Origin: Hetaerina americana
Taxonomy: Eukaryota; Arthropoda; Insecta; Odonata; Calopterygidae
Reading direction: 5' to 3'
DNA: 64,000 bases
Assembly (NCBI GenBank): GCA_022747635.1
Contig: JAKTNV010000010.1
Location: 39,084,237-39,148,236, forward strand
The notes below the pieces were generated by a model. The model was not told the DNA's origin, ran no database searches, and saw only the letters and a program-made list of their open reading frames with translations. Numbering within the stretch: position 1 is the stretch's first letter; each line of letters opens with the position of its first letter. Positions 54,901 through 64,000 of this stretch are shown one piece after another. The position numbers were made by a program, and so were the translations under genes.

Positions 54901-56259
54901 TTTAAATACTTGGGCTGTTTCATTAGAGGGAATAACACTTACAATTTCACTGGAGGGAATACATTTCTTATTATTATTTCTACCTTGAAAGGAAAATTCA
55001 ACGAGGTGATTAATTCAAAATCCATGCCAAGAAGCGTTCTAATAGAATAATATTCACCGCAAGATACAAAACCTCTACTTTATAATCGCAACGGCAGAAA
55101 TTATATCGACGGGGAAGTTTTGGTCCACCAGGGCAGCTGCCAGTTCAATCTTTATGTGATAGTAATGCAACAAGAAATCATGGAGAATAATTAAATTAGA
55201 GGGAAAAATTAACCCTTAAAATGTTTAATATCTGTACATCGATATTTTCTCTAGTAACACTCCTCCAATTAAAAGTAAAGAGTCCGAAGCTAAAATACTG
55301 TGTTTATTAGTGCACTTTTTTCATTAGTAATTACATTGTAGCAAGTTTATTTTCAGTATCAAGGCAAATCACTATCCCCTCCTTTGGAGGGAAAAAGTCT
55401 GCTCGGTGCCTTCACCCTTAGCAAGATTCACGGCTCCAGAATGTCCCGATAAATCTTTGTAGGAAAAGAGAGAGATGAAATGTAAATGTCCAATACTGTT
55501 TTTCGTATCCGCGTGTTGTCAGAACGAGGTGACATAAACCAGATTCCCGCCAAGGTCGGGATTCCGTATGGTTGCCAAGCTACACCATCGTATAGCCGTG
55601 TTGAGGATGTTCCAGACGTATTTTAGGAAAGTTAACAGTAAATCACGTCATTTATTCTGGTGAAATCGTGATAATGATATTGGAAAACAAGTTCATCTAT
55701 ATGTCGTATCACTATTTGTATAGTTGGACGCTTACTCGAGGGAGATCTTGGCAAACTTTAGAGTCAAACGAGATAAACCACTACTCACAAATGTAACACG
55801 AGCAATGATGAAATCTCAGTGAAGGCATACACAAGCCTGGAGCATGAATTTCCTGTCCGACGGGTTGCTACAAAAATGTCGGGCAGACTCAATCATTCCC
55901 GGGATTTCTCTTTATTGTTTTATGAAATAGGTTCTTAAATATCTCGTAATACTCGTATGTTTACGGGGAAAGGATTATCAATCCCGTTACAGATATAATT
56001 TAACGCAGCACCAAAGAGAACATATCACAGAATAGCTATACATGGATTTAAAATGTATAATATGGATTATTTTTTTAATTATACTCGTATATTACCCACC
56101 TCCAAGTATTAAAATTAAAATATGCACATCCTGTTGTTTTAATTGTCAGACAATCAAAAGTGGTCTTTCAAACAAATTTTTGTCGTCTCTTATTATCTCT
56201 GCATAAAATCATTTCACCTGAATCCACTCGTGGGCTGTGTGTGATTCCTTTCAAGTGTT

Positions 56260-56430
56260 CATGGGGCTCGAGATGGTGGTTCGACCTCTAAAGGCAGAGG
56301 CTCGGTGCGTAATAATATAATTTACGCAAAGAATAACTAGTAATGGTCACCGTAGCAGGAGGGCCCTATCCCTTGCTTTAATTGAATGCTGATAGTTGTA
56401 TCGATTAATGATTTGCAAATACCCAACCCA
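56260..56430 (+). repeat. tRNA-derived repeat family E, copy 1
   Basis: Starts GGGCTCGAGATGGTGGTTCG and shares TGGTCACCGTAGCAGGAGGG, then CCTATCCC, and TGTATCGATTAATGATTTG with copy 2 at 56740-56945. The tRNA-like head is poorly preserved here. Confidence 0.65.
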
Positions 56431-56739
56431 TTAATTTTGAAGATTACTAGAACATTAATACTTTTACCGTTAACTTTAAAAATTCTTTCAGCAAGTGCAT
56501 ATTTTACTCAGGTATCCACAATATCAATTTTTATCATGTGTATTTTTGATAATTGAATAATTATCGAAATAGTGCTGACATTTAAATGGTTTGGTTTTAT
56601 ATGATTATGTCCATGTGATATTTAATAATAACTTTGTTGGTAATTAAATTTAAGATTAAGTGAGAGTGTAGTATTTATATTTGATAATAATTAATTATCT
56701 ATTAGCATTTCGTGAATACAGAATTACACGCCAAAATTC

Positions 56740-56945
56740 AAGTAGGCGGCGAGCTGCTCAACTCGTAAGTTCGAGTCCCACCTCTGGATTAGATTGTTCG
56801 GTGAAGCGATTTCCTGATAGAAGCCAATTTAATTTACCCGAAGAGTAACTAGTATGGTCACCGTAGCAGGAGGGCGCTATCCCTCGCTTCATTAGAATGT
56901 TGGATAGCTGTATCGATTAATGATTTGAAATACCCGACGAACAAA
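56740..56945 (+). repeat. tRNA-derived repeat family E, copy 2
   Basis: Head GGCGGCGAGCTGCTCAACTC and a B-box-like AGTTCGAGTCCC, then the shared body (TGGTCACCGTAGCAGGAGGG, TGTATCGATTAATGATTTG). Lies about 300 bp from copy 1 in the same orientation. Confidence 0.65.
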
Positions 56946-58600
56946 TAGTAGGTAGGGAATTGGCACCAGCCACCAAAATCACTGAAGCCCCGAAGTTACA
57001 TGCCGGGATGTTATCGTGGATTCCATAAATTTTAACCCTTCCCATATATATAATAAGAACATTGCGTATACTCGACTCGAACCCTCGCTTAAGTGACTCC
57101 GGTGGAGTATAACCTGGATCGCAAGGCGCCCTCGGGACGTAGGGAATACTCGTTTCTTGTATCTTTTGCTATGGAGAAGCTCTTGAAATCATACAACATT
57201 GGTTGTTGATATTCAACAAAAAATCAGGAATGAGATAAAATATCCATTTTGGTACATTTGTTGACTACCTAATCTGCTCATTCTTCACTCCGCCTCTGAA
57301 GCATATGTTGAGATGTCTCTATCGCAGCGCTTACTAGATACCACTGGGAGATGCCATGCCATAAAGCGGTACATGAAGTTTCGAATTAAGTGTGACATTG
57401 TGGTGCGCCATAGGAATAAGATGGTGCAAAGCATTTGAGATTTGTGATGCGGAGGCACTGTTGTTATACAATACGAAGCACTCCGTTTTCTATTTACATT
57501 TAAATAGCGATGCATCTTAGAGTTTGCGATATTTAGCTTACATCAAAACGCCATGTTTTAATTCACATAATACACAACCATGGTACCACTATATAATACT
57601 AAGTATGAGTTCCACGCGCACTGGGTTGGATTAACGTGTTTCATAAGGTGGAAAGTAAAGTTTTCTTCACGCTGTTCTTTTGAAAAGCGTTCTCCATGTT
57701 TGTATTGATTATGAGGACATAATAATATTATTATCAGAAGAGTGTTTAAGAGGAGGTGAGGGCGAGAAGGTGGAGAAAGGGGATAAAGGAGCGGAAGAGA
57801 GTGCGGAGAAGGCGGGAAGCCATAGCACACACCACGTTTTTCTCATTTCAACCTCCCCTTTCCAGCCACCCAGATGCGGGCGCCGGCGGCGGCTGTCGTA
57901 CGCCGCCCCCCGACTGATGGGTCTACCCTCAAACGATAATTTCTTTGAACGCAGCGACACTGTCGTGAGCGTATATAGCGACACGACATCAAAGAGCGCC
58001 CAGCACCACTCGCGGCGGTCGCTTCCGTGCCAAGCGGTCGGGTGTGGATTCTCCTTCCCTAGGCAGGTGCTGCAGCAAAAGGCATTGAACGGTGGGAAGC
58101 ATTTTGGGAAGCGTGTACTCCGGAAAGGGGACACAAAAACTCTTTCAATTTCTGAATAGGGTCAGGCAACCAATTCTGGGCCAAAAAACGAAACTTGAAC
58201 CGGCAAAAAAATAATGCAAAATATCGTAGTGAATCAAAAAGATGCAAATTACGGGTGTGAACAATACAGGTGTGCGTGCATGAAAAAACGACAATTATTT
58301 TCAGCACCAAGAATACTGTCAGCAAAACAGCGCTTTTTGATCTATAATTCAAGCAGAAAATCTTCCTCATCAAGTGGAGCAAAGGAAATTATTCCTGAGA
58401 TTTATTTTGAAATGCTCTATGATAAAATAAAATCAGGACTTTTGTAATAGAACGTAAATATCATGTTATTACTATATTATTATGTTTAGGCCCGGGGTCG
58501 TTCTTTGTGTATCCTTCACGGGAACATTAAAATATTTTTAGAAATTTATTTTATAAATATAAAGCTATGAATAAAATTCTTTATTATTTAGTTGTCTACA
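56946..58600. other. Interval without a recognised gene, includes a CpG-rich patch
   Basis: 57740-58110 is markedly GC- and CpG-rich compared with its flanks and contains a plus-strand open frame of 159 codons (57680-58159) of low-complexity composition with no recognised homolog. 56946-57680 shows nothing clear. Confidence 0.5.
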
Positions 58601-58800
58601 GTTTATTGTAGATTTGGGATGGATAAAAACTTAACACCCCAACATTTACAGGCCTCACCAACAAGACACAACCCGGCACTACACTAAAATATACCCTTCT
58701 TCAATGCTGCATACTTTTTATCTCCCTGCATTTCATCCAAAATACCAATCCTATTTCTACTCCTTGTTTGACCACCAGACCAGAACCCCATTTTGTCTGG
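58600..58800 (-). mobile_element. RTE-like LINE copy 4, 3' piece beyond the jockey insertion
   Basis: Minus strand: TRSRNRIGILDEMQGDKKYA ALKKGIF then stop, matching the C-terminal end of copy 1 ([20 protein letters not shown]). It is separated from the rest of copy 4 (60839 onward) by the jockey-type element. The sequence 58800-59110 is not clearly assigned. Confidence 0.7.
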
Positions 58801-59119
58801 GCGTTTGCCCTATCTTGTAAAACTGCTTCGGTGCGACATCGTCCACCCCTTCAGCTGTAGTGGTTGTACAATTTCACATGGGATATAATAACAAACGAAA
58901 GTGTAAGTGACGAACGTGTACCTTTCCAGTGTTAGTGAAGAAGTTGAAAGAAAGACCACTAGTGGGTTGGCAATTGGCCGTAAATTAAGAAGAGAAACTA
59001 AATTAAATTACCTTAACTTAAGGGCTGGAACATGTTGCCCATTATCACGTCAACACGACGTTAACTAATCCTAAATATTTTAAAATTAAACATATTACTA
59101 TAAATCTGGTCTACAAACA

Positions 59120-60838
59120 ACTTTTTTTTTTTGTTTTGCATATACAATTTATATTTATGTATTAATATATATATATATTTTTTTTTTCAGTCTTTTTTTT
59201 TGTTTTTTTAATTGGTTTTTTTCTTTCTTTTTTTTATGTTATTAATAATTTTTTTTCCTGTTTTTTTTTCCTCTCCGATAGGCATTTGGTTGCCCGACAA
59301 GCCCGTAACATTGATTCGAGCCTGGGCCATCTGGCAAAGAAATTATAATTTTAATTATAATTATTATTTGATTAAATACTAACAAGTATTGTAATACTTA
59401 AAATATAAAAATAAGAAGTAAAAGTCATAGGAAAGAATTCGGTTTTGTTACCGAAATATGATTTCTTTTGGAAGTCTGTAGCTCGGACGGCGTTTTCTAT
59501 GTAGGGAGTAATCCCATATGTTTTTTGTAAGCGTGTTACGCGGAAGGGACCTCTCGAGTCGTTCAGCTTGCGCTCGAATGAAGTCGTGTACTTTAGGTAT
59601 TTTGTGTGCGTTTCTGATCTCGTGTATTGGTACGAGTTTACTCTGGTTTGTGAGGTAGCGAAGTGTTTTATTCTGGAATGTTTCTAAGCGATTTCTGTCT
59701 GTTTTTGTCGCGTTTCCGAAAATTTCGCAACCGTACAGCATCCTGGGGCGAACATATGTAAGGTAAAGTCTAATCTTTGCCCGGTGCGTGAGGCGCGATT
59801 TGGTACACAAGAGTGGGGATAGGAGTGATCTAGTGCCCCTTGCTATTTCTAAGGCATGCTGTACGTGCGTGGCCCATGTCAGTCTGTAATCGAAATGTAT
59901 CCCTAAGAATTTGTGTGAGGATTTCGTCGGAATACGCACGGATTGAAAGGTTAGAGGTTTTTTTGGGAAATAGCTTCGTCTCCTCCGAAAGTCGACAACA
60001 ACACTTTTCTCAGCATTAATTGTTACTTTCGAGTCGACGGTCCACTTTTCAAGTAAAGAGAGGTGGTTTTGTATCTTTCGGAAGGCACACGTGCCGCTCC
60101 AAGATCTTGCCGCGATAGCAGTATCGTCGGCGAACATGAAAGTTTGAGTTTGTGGAGAAGAAGGAAGATCGTTGACATAGCAGTTGAAGAGAGTAGGAGA
60201 TAATATGGCGCCCTGCGGGACGCCACAATTTATCTGTTTCCCGGTTGACAGAGCTCCGTTTTCGGCGACATGTATAGCTCGTGAAGCGAGAAAACTATGG
60301 AACATCTTGATGAGATGTATTGGAACCCCGATTTTAATTAATTTAAGTATCAATCCATCATGCCAGACTTGGTCGAATGCCTTGGCCACATCCAAGAACA
60401 ACACTGCAATGTGTTGGTTGTTCTGCATGCCGTGGCTGATATACTCTGCTAGTCTGAGTATTTGCAGGGAGGTGGAATGTCCTTCCCGGAATCCCATTTG
60501 TTCCGGTCGTATTACGTCATTGGTCCGTAGGAAGAGGTCTAGACGGGCTTTCAAAATCATTTCAAACAGTTTAGAGATAGAGGAAAGTAAAGATATAGGT
60601 CTGCGGTTAAGAGGAATTGTCGGGTCTTTGCCTGGTTTGGCAAGCAGGCAAAGTTTTGCTATTTTCCAGGAATCGGGAAAATAGCAAGAGGAAAGACAGT
60701 TATTAAATAAGCCCAGCAAATGACGAACGGCCGGCAGTGGCGCGTTCTTTAAATGCCTGTTTGAAATGTCATCAATACCCGGGGCTTTTTTCGGGTTCAA
60801 GTATTTAATTGTCATTCTTAGCTCCGTCTCTGTAACTC
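59120..60838 (-). mobile_element. jockey-type non-LTR retrotransposon, 5'-truncated with A-rich 3' tail
   Basis: Holds one long reverse-transcriptase frame (60815-59448) and a 3' region running to A-rich stretches at about 59280-59122 (T runs on the plus strand). Homology begins abruptly at VTETELRMTIKYLNPKKAPG (about 60838), the hallmark of 5' truncation during reverse transcription. Adjacent RTE sequence on both sides indicates insertion into copy 4. No target-site duplication was recognised. Confidence 0.85.
59448..60815 (-). CDS. jockey-clade reverse transcriptase, 5'-truncated but open for 455 codons
   Basis: Motifs in order: LNPKKAPGIDDISNRHLKNA (RT start), NRRPISLLSSISKLFEMIL, PEQMGFREGHSTSLQILRLA, VLFLDVAKAFDQVWHDGLIL (first catalytic Asp), GVPQGAILSPTLFNCYVNDL, QTQTFMFADDTAIAARS (FADD catalytic pair), then the thumb and C-terminal region (FLGIHFDYRLTWATHV, YVRPRMLYGCEIFGNA) to the stop. 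No frameshift or internal stop, so the insertion is probably young. The first Met is internal; the endonuclease and ORF1 are missing. The plus-strand frame at 60184-60684 is a shadow. Confidence 0.92.
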   Translation of the reverse strand: MTIKYLNPKKAPGIDDISNRHLKNAPLPAVRHLLGLFNNCLSSCYFPDSWKIAKLCLLAKPGKDPTIPLNRRPISLLSSISKLFEMILKARLDLFLRTNDVIRPEQMGFREGHSTSLQILRLAEYISHGMQNNQHIAVLFLDVAKAFDQVWHDGLILKLIKIGVPIHLIKMFHSFLASRAIHVAENGALSTGKQINCGVPQGAILSPTLFNCYVNDLPSSPQTQTFMFADDTAIAARSWSGTCAFRKIQNHLSLLEKWTVDSKVTINAEKSVVVDFRRRRSYFPKKPLTFQSVRIPTKSSHKFLGIHFDYRLTWATHVQHALEIARGTRSLLSPLLCTKSRLTHRAKIRLYLTYVRPRMLYGCEIFGNATKTDRNRLETFQNKTLRYLTNQSKLVPIHEIRNAHKIPKVHDFIRAQAERLERSLPRNTLTKNIWDYSLHRKRRPSYRLPKEIIFR

Positions 60839-61537
60839 CTTAGGTTCTCTCCTCTATCCAAGTCTTCAACATTTCACCGCCAATCAAATCATCATCAATC
60901 TCTGCGCCCATCTTTTTTACCTCCTTTGGACCTCTCCCAACATTCTCTCTCCTTCTCTACCATGCCTAGTACTTCTTCATTTGTTTTCTCATCTGTCCAC
61001 TTCAACTTTTTCATCCACATCTCAAAAGCCTCCAATATACACCCATCATTCTACTTCAATGATCATGTTTCTGCACCATACATAACCACGCTCCATATCA
61101 AAGCTTTACGGAGCCTTATGCAAACACCCTTACTCAACCCCTAGTCATCAATTCCCTCCTCCTTGTGAAAGCTTTTCCTACTCAATTCTTCTCCTTATTT
61201 CCCCGCTACTTTCACCATTTCGATCCAAGACACTTAATAATAATAATTTTATTTGCTAAGGATTGGTATATAATAATAATATAGGACACTTCACGACACT
61301 TCCGAGATACTTAAACTGTTCCACCTACTATATTTTTTACACTCCCATTTCAACATTTAACTTAGCCTTTCTCTTTCTTGAAAACCGCATTACCTTTGTT
61401 TTATTTACATTTATTCTCATCCCATACATAACACACTGAATTTCTAATCCACTCAGCAAAGCTTGCAATCCTTTGGTTGACTGACAAACTAAAGCTTTGC
61501 CATCAGCATACCTGGCTGATTTTATGAATTCCTTGAA
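60839..61537 (-). mobile_element. RTE-like LINE copy 4a (RT palm to C-terminus)
   Basis: Minus strand: EFIKSARYADGKALVCQSTK (61530-61470), [39 protein letters not shown], a 'TLVWSVVMYGAETWSL' equivalent near 61090, and GGEMLKTWIEERT at 60840 where the jockey sequence begins. Several frameshifts. Confidence 0.8.
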
Positions 61538-62400
61538 AAGCTTCTTTGCCTTCTCCTTATATCCCTGCTACTTTGACCGTTTTATCCAATACACTTTCGA
61601 CATACGTAAACTGTTCTACCTGCTCTAGTTTTTGTCCTCCTATTTTGACACTTAACTTAGCCTTTATCTTTCTGGAATACCGCCTAACCTTTGTTTTATT
61701 TATATTATTTTCTTCATCCCAATAATATCCCCCTGATTTTCCAATTTTCCAATGCACTCAGAAATGCTTGCTATCCCTTGCCTGACTGGCTAAATAAGGC
61801 TTGATCGTTGAAAAAACCTAAGGGATACTATGAATTTGCTAATGACTCTCATTTATATCTACAATTTTTCCCATGCCTTTTATAGCATTTCCTTCGCATA
61901 TAAGTAGAAAATCCCAGGTGATAGTGGACACTCCTGTCCAACCCTTCTTCCTAACACTGCCCATCCCGACTCTCCACCCACTATTCGCATCTGATCGGTC
62001 TGAGACATGTACAGCTTGCGGATAAGTCCTTATCTCCAATATAATCCAATATTTTTTTTAATACGCTCATTATTTCTACCAATACTCTCATATAACCTTC
62101 TACAAATAAATCTTGATTTTTCTCGATATTTCCTTCTATCAGTACCTCTCCCCCTGCTGAATGCAACCTAATTATCCCTTAGGTAACCTCTTTCCCTTCT
62201 ATCTATCCTCGAAATTACCATCTTAAATACCACATTAACTGCGTGCAAAGTCAAACTAATCGTTCTATAGACCTCACATACGATTGCATTTCCTTTTCTT
62301 TTGGAATGGTAACTGAATCTAGCCTAACGAAATCTACCGGCCAAATTCCACACTAATAAATTTTATAAATTGGTTAATTCTATTAATAAAAGCTTTTAAA
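61538..62400 (-). mobile_element. RTE-like LINE copy 4b, overlapping tandem partner
   Basis: Minus strand repeats part of the same protein: [46 protein letters not shown] (61700-61557), preceded by AVHVSDRSDANSGWRVGMGS-type frames (61950) and the IVCEVYRTISL-like region near 62270. Its end at about 61538 abuts 4a, so codons around the FADD-to-YLGSVLD segment occur twice in a row. Confidence 0.78.
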
Positions 62401-64000
62401 ATTTAATATTTTTCAAAAGTCGATAATTATTGAAATTTTCAACAGAAGATGATACACAACAGGAGCAAAACTAAAGTTGTGCGATAAAATGATAGACCCG
62501 TGAAGCATCGAATTCAGATTCAATTTCCTAACAGGTCGAAGATTTGTATGAAAATGAAGGTTAATTTCCTCATATGAGTGATTCATACAAATAATATTGA
62601 AAAAGGAACATTTTAATCAGGCCAAATCTAATACTAATGCATTTCAATCCAATGTCAGAGAACAAATTTCCACAGAAAGAATGCAAGAAAATTTACCAAT
62701 ATATGAGATTTAAAAATTTCAACTAAAACCGCGACAGGAGTGACAATAAACCACGCATTGTTGTTCATGTGTTCATACCCGTATCAATCTAATCGAAAGG
62801 TGAAATGCTTTTTTTCTCCGTAAATCAATAAGAAAATTTTATAGATATTATCTAGAAGTTTTCATGCACCAAATTCAATCGATTCTGCTTTATAAAGTAC
62901 GTGCCACTTCCTTATTATTCAAGCAAAGTATAAAACATCTCTAATGCTAGGTAGTGAGACAAACTTATCAACTAATTCTTCTTTTATTGGAGGAATGTCA
63001 AAGAGAAATCTCTTCTCAATTACATAATATACATTTCTATTTTATGTGATGGTAAGTTGATATAAAACAGTCCTCAGTTGTTTGCTACTCTCTGACACTC
63101 ATCACTTCTTAAATTCCCGGCAATCCAATTTTATCTTTACCGCATACTAAGAATCCATCACACCAAACCCCACTTGTTCCATTTGGTAATAATATAAATG
63201 AAAATTGATACATGAGTCATAATTGAAAAATATATACGCCAAGACGCGTCAATGCGATTCAGTCCTGTGTCCCTCACTACATAATTCTGACTTTTCATAA
63301 TTAAGAATTAAAATTGAGCTTCGATAAGTATACAATTCCACATCACCTTTTACAGGTAAAATATAAAAAATTTAATTCCAATTGATTCTTTTACTTTAAG
63401 TGTTATTCAATATACTTTTTTAAATCAAGCTTGCTATAATGCTTTTCCATGAGGCCAATGCGAATGTACTTTCAAAATGACCGTAATTCAGCAGAACGTC
63501 AAACAATAATATTGCATTCTATTTTTTGATGAAGGGGGAGCTGAATATTATTTGAATAATGCCTTTTAATATTAGTTCAAATTTAGTAAGAAACGTGAGT
63601 AGGTAATACTGTATAAAGGTTGAGTAGGTAAATTATAGGATAGCAAAAACGTTCGAGACTGAAACGTCCATCGAGACTGAAACATTGCTGTAAACATAAT
63701 TGAAAATTGCAAATTAGTAAAAATAAAGATAAACAAATAATTCTGGTTACCTAATTACGTTTTCAAGTTATTTTTGTGTATATTTTACGTCCAGTTCATA
63801 GTTAATCACTAATGAAAATTTTAGCCACTAATAAAACAAAGAATTTATCCGGGTTTCCCAAGCACTCCCATATTTTGACCAAATAAGGATAAAATGTAAA
63901 ATTTGGGCTAAGAATGTATTCCTACAATAAATTCCCCACTCAGTAAACATTTTCAGTGCAAGTATTTTCCCCATAATACAGGAGGCCACTTATTGGAAAA
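62400..64000. other. AT-rich region, nothing recognised
   Basis: No open frame of note, no repeat with a relative in the window, and no SPAG6-like exon on the minus strand. It may be a SPAG6 intron or intergenic DNA. Confidence 0.6.

Larger units (their letters stand above)
52328..56250. other. Region upstream of the SPAG6 exons (intron or intergenic), SINE-rich
   Basis: No further SPAG6 exon was found. Repeat A copies sit at 53162-53215, 53840-54010 and 54640-54900, and another tRNA-derived repeat at 54170-54310. A GC-rich open frame at 53514-53801 is treated as a finding. Stretches 52328-53150 and 54910-56250 hold nothing recognisable. Confidence 0.6.

Noticed and set aside
54703..55050. 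Open frame of 115 codons on the plus strand.
   Set aside because: Its first half reads through the reverse strand of a tRNA-like repeat; similar frames arise from other copies. Not a gene.
59100..59280. T-rich tract (plus strand) as a simple-sequence expansion.
   Set aside because: It is the complement of the A-rich 3' tail region of the minus-strand jockey element.

Overview
The window is animal nuclear DNA, most likely from an insect. Genes are split into short exons with GT/AG introns, the DNA is AT-rich, and non-LTR retrotransposons, Tc1/mariner elements and tRNA-derived SINEs fill most of the non-coding space. I cannot place the species; long introns full of RTE-like and mariner elements fit an insect with a large genome.

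Three host genes are supported, all on the minus strand. (1) 1-30028: the first nine coding exons of a P5B-type ATPase (ATP13A2/3 family, lysosomal/endosomal polyamine transporter), from the start codon to just past the phosphorylation motif DKTGT; the rest lies left of the window. All eight introns keep frame. (2) 33381-35938: a complete three-exon gene for ATP synthase subunit g (103 residues). (3) 50157-52327: the last two exons of SPAG6/PF16, an armadillo-repeat protein of the ciliary central apparatus, with an unusual C-terminal extension of about 145 residues. Earlier SPAG6 exons were not found and may lie right of the window.

The rest is mobile DNA. The P5B introns hold several mariner remnants, two SINE families (one insertion has a perfect 13-bp target-site duplication 22 bp from a splice donor), a nearly intact RTE-like LINE broken by one frameshift (11.2-13.4 kb), a second LINE lineage (13.6-16.5 kb), and an RTE copy apparently split by a Penelope-like fragment (21.9-26.8 kb). 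The 36-50 kb intergenic region carries LINE tails, a pogo-like fragment, a long inverted repeat and an internally deleted mariner with intact TIRs and TA duplication. The right end has SINE clusters and a jockey-type LINE inserted in an older RTE-like copy.

The most unusual structures are a ~445-bp inverted-repeat element at 6.77-7.21 kb with a hammerhead-ribozyme-like core and a G-quadruplex-type G tract; a dispersed repeat whose 72-nt tRNA-like module is flanked by an 11-bp inverted repeat; and a perfect 21-bp hairpin with a 3-nt loop between two host genes. No CRISPR array, rRNA or convincing functional tRNA was seen.
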